Source: Kofleriaceae bacterium (lineage in GTDB: Bacteria; Myxococcota_A; Polyangia; Haliangiales; Haliangiaceae). Taken from it: a stretch of DNA of 64,000 nucleotides. The notes under the pieces are model-generated. The model did not search any database, was not told where the DNA came from, and saw only the letters and a list, made by a program, of their open reading frames with translations. Shown one piece after another: positions 63,522 to 64,000 of this stretch. Numbering within the stretch: position 1 is the stretch's first letter; each line of letters opens with the position of its first letter. The position numbers and the translations under genes were made by a program. The stretch is from positions 1-64,000 of the forward strand of contig JACKDR010000034.1 of the NCBI GenBank assembly GCA_020633495.1. Direction: 5' to 3'.

Positions 63522-63678
63522 GCCGCCCCGGCGCTTCACAGGCTCGCGAGATCGGCGATCTGACCGGGCGGTCGACCGCCGACGCGCTGCCTCGACGTCG
63601 CCCCGGCGCGGCCGCGGCGTCAGCCGGAGTCAGCGGACGCCACCGCGCCGGCGCCGGCGCCGCGCCTATCGTGGGCGC

Positions 63679-64000
63679 ATGCGCACCCCCGGGCGGGTCG
63701 TGATCGCGATCGTGGCGCTGCTGCTGGGCGCGGCCGCCGCCGCCCGCGCCGAGCCCCCCGGCGAGGTGCCGGCCCGCGCGGCGCCGCACCGCAAGAGCCT
63801 CGCCACCGCCTACCTCGTGACGATCGCGGCGACCTCGGCGCCGCTGATGATCTCGGCGCTCGGCGCCGGCGAGCCCGACGACACCGGCACAGGTGACACC
63901 CGCGCCGCGGTCTTCGGCATGGTCGGCATCGCCGGGATGGTGCTCGGGCCGTCGGCCGGCCACTGGTACGCCGGCGAGGGGGTGACGACCGGCCTGCTGC
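63679..64000 (+). CDS. Membrane/exported protein, 3' end beyond window
   Basis: The 5' part (about 107 codons) of a protein beginning MRTPGRVVIAIVALLLGAAA, a clear signal peptide with AxA cleavage (ARAEPP). It is followed by a short linker and two hydrophobic segments (SLATAYLVTIAATSAPLMIS, AAVFGMVGIAGMVLGPSAG). It ends in WYAGEGVTTGLL at the window edge. It resembles Myxococcota integral membrane proteins of unknown function. Incomplete, so no role is assigned. Confidence 0.7.
   Translation, partial: MRTPGRVVIAIVALLLGAAAAARAEPPGEVPARAAPHRKSLATAYLVTIAATSAPLMISALGAGEPDDTGTGDTRAAVFGMVGIAGMVLGPSAGHWYAGEGVTTGLL

Overview
The window is very GC-rich DNA whose gene content points to a predatory or soil-type Myxococcota (Polyangia/Kofleriaceae-like) chromosome. 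This is an inference from the mix: many small lipoproteins with Pro/Thr/Ala linkers and Cys-rich tails, Hanks-type Ser/Thr kinases fused to AAA and TPR-like regions, an FG-GAP repeat surface protein, type VI-type immunity and TssM-like proteins, and a family-B DNA polymerase. No rRNA, tRNA or CRISPR array was seen. Genes are packed tightly on both strands, often ending within a few bases of a convergent neighbour.

Layout. 1-3.9 kb: a DUF3396 (type VI immunity) gene, an ankyrin protein, two small unknown genes and a frameshifted unknown gene that runs into a 46-bp-arm inverted-repeat element. 4.3-5.1 kb: a cation-diffusion facilitator with an HMA-like N-terminus. 5.3-8.8 kb: a Ser/Thr kinase gene split by a 2,484-bp IS21-family element with a 6-bp target duplication; removing the element restores the kinase frame. 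8.8-13.2 kb: a methyltransferase, a lipoprotein made of the TssM/IcmF C-terminal domain, two unknown genes, and a lipoprotein translationally coupled to a bL12 (L7/L12) paralogue with an N-terminal hydrophobic segment. 13.3-18.7 kb: a metallo-beta-lactamase-fold lipoprotein, a Y-family DNA polymerase, a lipoprotein and an FG-GAP/CARDB lipoprotein. 18.9-19.7 kb: a chaperone-like protein with a Gly/Ala-rich partner. 20-26.7 kb: a metzincin-like protease with beta-trefoil repeats, an AmpG-like MFS protein, and a DUF2202-TetR operon with a palindromic operator. 26.9-28.8 kb: an M91-like effector and a lipoprotein. 28.9-35.5 kb: a radical SAM/YdjC deacetylase operon, then glutamate dehydrogenase with a REC-REC-PEP/pyruvate-binding protein. 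35.5-44.6 kb: a frameshifted DUF6665 gene, an Imm5-like protein, hydrolases and a kinase-AAA protein. 44.8-50.9 kb: the family-B polymerase, a PilZ protein, a three-haem cytochrome operon with two half-size YeeE/YedE transporters, and an RtcB ligase. 51-64 kb: GNAT and VWA proteins, a second kinase-AAA protein, a coupled SPFH pair, a TPR membrane protein, a hybrid histidine kinase and a gene cut by the window edge.

Themes. Three units touch contact-dependent or secreted competition: DUF3396 and Imm5-like immunity proteins without visible toxins, a free-standing TssM C-terminal lipoprotein, and the M91-like effector. They are scattered rather than forming one secretion locus. The most unusual item is the membrane-anchored or exported bL12 paralogue. 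Single-base frameshifts occur in several genes in GC-rich runs and cluster in the IS element, so assembly error must be weighed against true decay.
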